Shown piece after piece: positions 43,084-45,454 of a DNA stretch of 45,454 nt. The stretch is taken from the NCBI GenBank assembly GCA_035640155.1, contig DASQWR010000011.1, positions 1 through 45,454 of the forward strand, read 5' to 3'. How positions within the stretch are numbered: position 1 is the stretch's first letter; each line of letters starts with the position of its first letter. The stretch comes from JALYQB01 sp035640155 (GTDB lineage: Bacteria; Actinomycetota; Actinomycetes; Mycobacteriales; Pseudonocardiaceae). Below the pieces are notes generated by a model, which saw only the letters and a program-made list of their open reading frames with translations, did not search any database and was not told the DNA's origin. Position numbers and translations under genes: made by a program.

Positions 43084-43440
43084 ATGTACGCATCCGACGA
43101 CGATGTGACCGTCAAGCGATGGCAGCAGCAGCCATCAGGTGCCACCGTGCACGCTGCGGCCGAATCGTTCCGCATGCTCTCCGACCCGACCCGGCTCGCC
43201 ATGCTGTGGCGGCTCTGCGGCGGGGAGTACGACGTGACGACTCTCGCCCGCGCGGTCGGGGTTGCCCGGCCAGCGGTGTCACAGCACCTGGCGAAGCTGC
43301 GCCTGACCGGTCTCGTCGCCACCCGTCGGGACGGCCGCCGTGTCGTTTACCACGCCCGCGGCGGGCACGTCCGCCGACTGCTCGCCGAGGCGGTGAGCGC
43401 CGCGGAGCACCGCCTCACCGGCGCGCCGGAGCATGACTGA
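43084..43440 (+). CDS. ArsR/SmtB family metal-sensing repressor
   Basis: A 118-residue winged-helix repressor: SFRMLSDPTRLAMLWRLCGGEYDVTTLARAVGV, recognition helix ARPAVSQHLAKLRLTGLVATRRDGRRVVYHARG. The last helix (GGHVRRLLAEAVSAAEHRL) carries histidines in the alpha-5 zinc/nickel-site pattern of SmtB and NmtR, followed by PEHD. It is divergent from the CDF exporter with only 19 bases between the two ATGs, so it probably represses both genes. Starts at GTG 43108 or GTG 43147 would give more promoter space. Confidence 0.92.
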   Translation: MYASDDDVTVKRWQQQPSGATVHAAAESFRMLSDPTRLAMLWRLCGGEYDVTTLARAVGVARPAVSQHLAKLRLTGLVATRRDGRRVVYHARGGHVRRLLAEAVSAAEHRLTGAPEHD

Positions 43441-43593
43441 CCGGCGACAGCGAGGTGACCGAGGCAACTACCAACTCAAAATTAGAGGTTCAAACCGACG
43501 GTGCCTGCACGGTCCAGCGGAAGATCAAGATCTAGTGACACTCTCGGCGCGTGATGTCGATCGGTACCGGCTCGGGCCGTACTCTCGGTGGCG
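43441..43593. other. Intergenic region before the toxin-antitoxin pair
   Basis: About 150 bases, with an AT-richer core (CTCAAAATTAGAGGTTCAAA at about 43474). No gene is seen. The promoter of the toxin-antitoxin pair probably lies here. Confidence 0.4.
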
Positions 43594-43995
43594 ATGAACC
43601 TGTCGTCCGTGAACGCTGCGCTCACCGGAGCGGGTGTCACCTTCGCGTACCTGTTCGGGTCGCGCGCCACAGGTAGGCACGGCACGGGCAGCGACGCGGA
43701 TGTCGGGATCAAGGTGAAGCGTCCCCTGCGCCTGCTCGAGGAGGTGGCACTGGCGCAGGCGTTGGCGAGCGCGCTGGACGTTCCCGCCGTCGACCTCGTC
43801 GACCTCGACCGGGCACCCGTGCGGCTCAAGGGACGGATCGTGCAGGAGGGGCAGCTCCTGTTCAGCGTCGACGAACCCGCTCGGGTGGCCTTCGAGGTCC
43901 GAACGCGGAGCGAGTACTTCGACTTCCGTCCCACCCTGGACGCGCATCGACGTCGTTTCCTGCAACGGGTCGCCGCGGGAGGCCTCGATGGTTGA
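43594..43995 (+). CDS. mntA: MntA-like nucleotidyltransferase antitoxin (type VII TA)
   Basis: A 133-residue minimal nucleotidyltransferase. The GSX10DXD signature is exact: LFGSRATGRHGTGSDADVGI with G22, S23, D34 and D36, and a third acidic strand in VDLVDLDRAP. In type VII systems MntA adds AMP groups to the HepT toxin and silences it. The start is ATG 43594 or GTG 43588. Its stop overlaps the HepT start by eight bases. Confidence 0.9.
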   Translation: MNLSSVNAALTGAGVTFAYLFGSRATGRHGTGSDADVGIKVKRPLRLLEEVALAQALASALDVPAVDLVDLDRAPVRLKGRIVQEGQLLFSVDEPARVAFEVRTRSEYFDFRPTLDAHRRRFLQRVAAGGLDG

Positions 43996-44398
43996 CCTCG
44001 ACCGGCTGCACGAACGGCTCGAGACCCTCGGCACGTACCTCGGTGAGCTGCGGCGACTACGCGAACTGCCGATCACCGAGTACCTCCGCGGTGAGGTGTA
44101 CGCCGGTCGTTACCTCGTCCAGGTCTCAGCCCAGACGTGCATCGACCTGGCCAACCACATCATCGCCTCGGAGGGATGGCGCGCGCCGCGCGACTTCGGT
44201 GACGCATTCACCGTGCTGTACGAGCACAAGGTCATCGATGAGGAGTTGGCGGGACGGCTTCGCGGTCTCGCTGGGCTCCGCAACCGCCTGGTCCACGTAT
44301 ACGACGAGATCGACGACCGCCGTGTGCACGACGCGCTCGCCACCGGGCTGTCCGATCTGGACGCGTTCGCGACAGCCATCGCCCGGCTCGTCACCTGA
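43988..44398 (+). CDS. hepT: HepT-like toxin (HEPN ribonuclease, type VII TA)
   Basis: A 136-residue HEPN domain protein. The catalytic RX4HXY motif is intact as GLRNRLVHVYDEID (R98, H103, Y105), and the tyrosine is the residue AMPylated by MntA. Preceding helices include RYLVQVSAQTCIDLANHIIASEGW, typical of HepT. It cleaves RNA when free of antitoxin. Overlapping genes imply coupled translation. Confidence 0.92.
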   Translation: MVDLDRLHERLETLGTYLGELRRLRELPITEYLRGEVYAGRYLVQVSAQTCIDLANHIIASEGWRAPRDFGDAFTVLYEHKVIDEELAGRLRGLAGLRNRLVHVYDEIDDRRVHDALATGLSDLDAFATAIARLVT

Positions 44399-44401
44399 GG
44401 C

Positions 44402-44424
44402 CAGCGCACGGTGTGGGAGCGCTG
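44402..44424. terminator. Stem-loop between convergent hepT and DUF397 genes
   Basis: CAGCGC and GCGCTG form a six-pair stem around an 11-base loop just after the hepT stop. It could terminate both converging transcripts, though no T-run follows. Confidence 0.4.
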
Positions 44425-44431
44425 ACCCTGA

Positions 44432-44797
44432 TCAGGTCGAGGCGAACTCCGGCGAGCGGGAGGGGTCGAACTCGCCGTCGGTGGCGCCGAGGCGGAAGGC
44501 GGTCCACTCGTTCTCGTCGAAGACCAGGGTGGCGCCGGTGGCGACAGAGCGCACGGTCCAGGTGTCGGGCGCCGTGGTGACGGTGACCGCGCCGTTGGTA
44601 CCCGTGAGGTGATCGGCGGTGACCTCGGCCAGCCAGGCCGCCCACTGCTCGGCGGTGAAGGCGATCACCGGGCTGTCGGTGATCTTGGTGTCCCTGATTC
44701 GAGCGCCCGCGCTGGTGAGGTCGACCTCGACGCAGCCGTTCTGCTGGCTCGAGTAGCTCGACTTGCGCCACCCCACGCGGCGCTTCGCGGTCGGCAT
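44432..44797 (-). CDS. DUF397 protein with two DUF397-like halves
   Basis: A 121-residue protein. The first half is classic DUF397: VGWRKSSYSSQQNGCVEVD, then IRDTKITDSPVIAFTAEQWAAWL. The second half repeats the closing pattern loosely (VRSVATGATLVFDENEWTAFRLGATDGEFD), so this looks like a one-and-a-half copy fusion. DUF397 proteins are regularly paired with XRE/DUF5753 regulators in actinobacteria (the BldB/WhiJ-type pairing). Here it sits 15 bases downstream of one. ATG 44797 follows a GGAGGAA site. Confidence 0.88.
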   Translation of the reverse strand: MPTAKRRVGWRKSSYSSQQNGCVEVDLTSAGARIRDTKITDSPVIAFTAEQWAAWLAEVTADHLTGTNGAVTVTTAPDTWTVRSVATGATLVFDENEWTAFRLGATDGEFDPSRSPEFAST

Positions 44798-44812
44798 GGG
44801 TTCCTCCGATGG

Positions 44813-45337
44813 TCAGCTCAATGCCGACAGGCGCGACCGGATCGCCTCAGCGGTGCGTGCCGGCGACAGGGCGGCCGCGCGAAGTCGGTCGACGATCCGA
44901 GCATACCCCGCGACCTGCTGCTGATCCTGCACGTAGACCGCCCCATTGACGATCTCCACATACACGATGGACTGGGCGGCGGCGAAGTCCAGCAGGGTGA
45001 ACTCACCGACCAGGCCGTCGTGCAGCCCGAGTGCGGTGGGCAGCACCAGCACCTCGATGTTGTCCCGCTCGGCCATCGAGAGCAGGTGCTCGAGCTGTGC
45101 CCGCATGGTGGCGGCGCTGCCGATCGGGCGGTCCAGCACGGACTCCTCGATCAGCGCGGTCAGCCCCAGTGGCTCGGTATCGTTGGACAGCCGACGCTGC
45201 CGTTCCATCCGCAGGCTCACCGTGCGCTCGTCGTGGTCCGGCCGGACCCGGCCGCCGCCGGTGGTCACGCCGAGCGAGTAGTCCTCGGTCTGCAGCAGCG
45301 CGTGAACAACCGCCAACCCGGGTTTCCTGCTGCACAA
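44813..45337 (-). pseudogene. DUF5753 regulator lacking its helix-turn-helix half
   Basis: A frame of 174 codons with the DUF5753 ligand-binding region: ALLQTEDYSLGV, RMERQRRLSND, ALIEESVLDRPIG, QLEHLLSMAERDNIEVLVLP, GLVGEFTLLDFAAAQSIVYVEI, and the terminal ARTAEAIRSRLSAL helix. A normal protein of this type is about 280 residues and starts with an XRE helix-turn-helix. Here recognisable sequence begins only at HALLQTEDYS; upstream (beyond about 45310) there is no HTH in any minus-strand frame. The only start is a weak TTG. It appears truncated by a rearrangement. Confidence 0.7.
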
Positions 45338-45454
45338 GCTGCTCGTCCGCCCCGCACCCGCCGCCGCCCGGCTGGTGCCGTTGACCGGTCGGCTCGAGGC
45401 GCTGCCGGATGCGCTGGCGGTGGCCGAGGCGGTGCTGATCGACTGCCCGACCGT
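45318..45454 (+). CDS. Possible coding fragment running off the window edge
   Basis: The plus-strand frame reads GFLLHKLLVRPAPAAARLVP-LTGRLEALPDALAVAEAVLI-DCPT with coding-like composition and no stop to the window end. It may be the body of an unrelated gene joined to the truncated regulator, or a gene starting at GTG or TTG inside it. I do not recognise a family. Support is codon composition only. Confidence 0.3.

Noticed and set aside
43474..43500. GGTTCAAACC resembling a tRNA T-loop
   Set aside because: The flanking bases do not form a T-stem or an acceptor stem, and no anticodon arm lies upstream.

Overview
The window is high-GC DNA from a filamentous-type actinobacterium, most likely a member of the Pseudonocardiales. 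The basis is GC-rich codon use, GTG starts with GTGA stop/start overlaps, and gene families common in that group: DUF4328, DUF983, DUF3616, DUF397 with DUF5753, a SARP regulator, a fused ureAB and geosmin synthase. No rRNA, tRNA or CRISPR array was seen.

Layout. 1-10.8 kb, minus strand: a LytS-type sensor kinase, two small membrane proteins, an S49 peptidase, a LytTR response regulator, three sodium:solute (acetate/monocarboxylate) symporters with two small partner proteins, a rhodanese and a DUF4328 protein cut by the window edge. One symporter has a clean 57-codon internal deletion. 10.8-15.9 kb: DNA glycosylase, DUF983, RNHCP, DUF3616, DUF2277, an acyltransferase and MsrA. 16.0-23.4 kb: a surface-glycan locus with a membrane protein, a 1213-residue GT/GT/FkbM fusion, a second acyltransferase and an AlgJ/AlgX-like protein. 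23.4-25.6 kb: an iron group (cupredoxin lipoprotein, bacterioferritin, Bfd ferredoxin) with three candidate DtxR/IdeR boxes. 25.7-27.5 kb: a gamma-glutamyltransferase.

28.0-34.2 kb, plus strand, is the highlight: two paralogous Family 2B (EshA-like) encapsulin shell proteins, each with an inserted cyclic-nucleotide-binding domain, then a polyprenyl diphosphate synthase and a complete two-domain geosmin synthase. This looks like a two-component protein nanocompartment dedicated to geosmin. The geosmin synthase carries a GGPTGLGTS motif twice, in its interdomain linker and its tail. The motif resembles one in the disordered N-terminus of 2-methylisoborneol synthases, so it is a candidate shell-targeting signal.

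34.2-39.0 kb, minus strand: a urease operon (ureAB, C, F, G, D) followed by a urea transporter truncated exactly where the geosmin gene ends. 39.3-45.4 kb: an acyl-CoA ligase relic, a SARP/BTAD regulator with a tiny leader ORF, a zinc-type CDF exporter with divergent ArsR regulator, a type VII MntA/HepT toxin-antitoxin pair, DUF397, and a DUF5753 regulator lacking its DNA-binding half.
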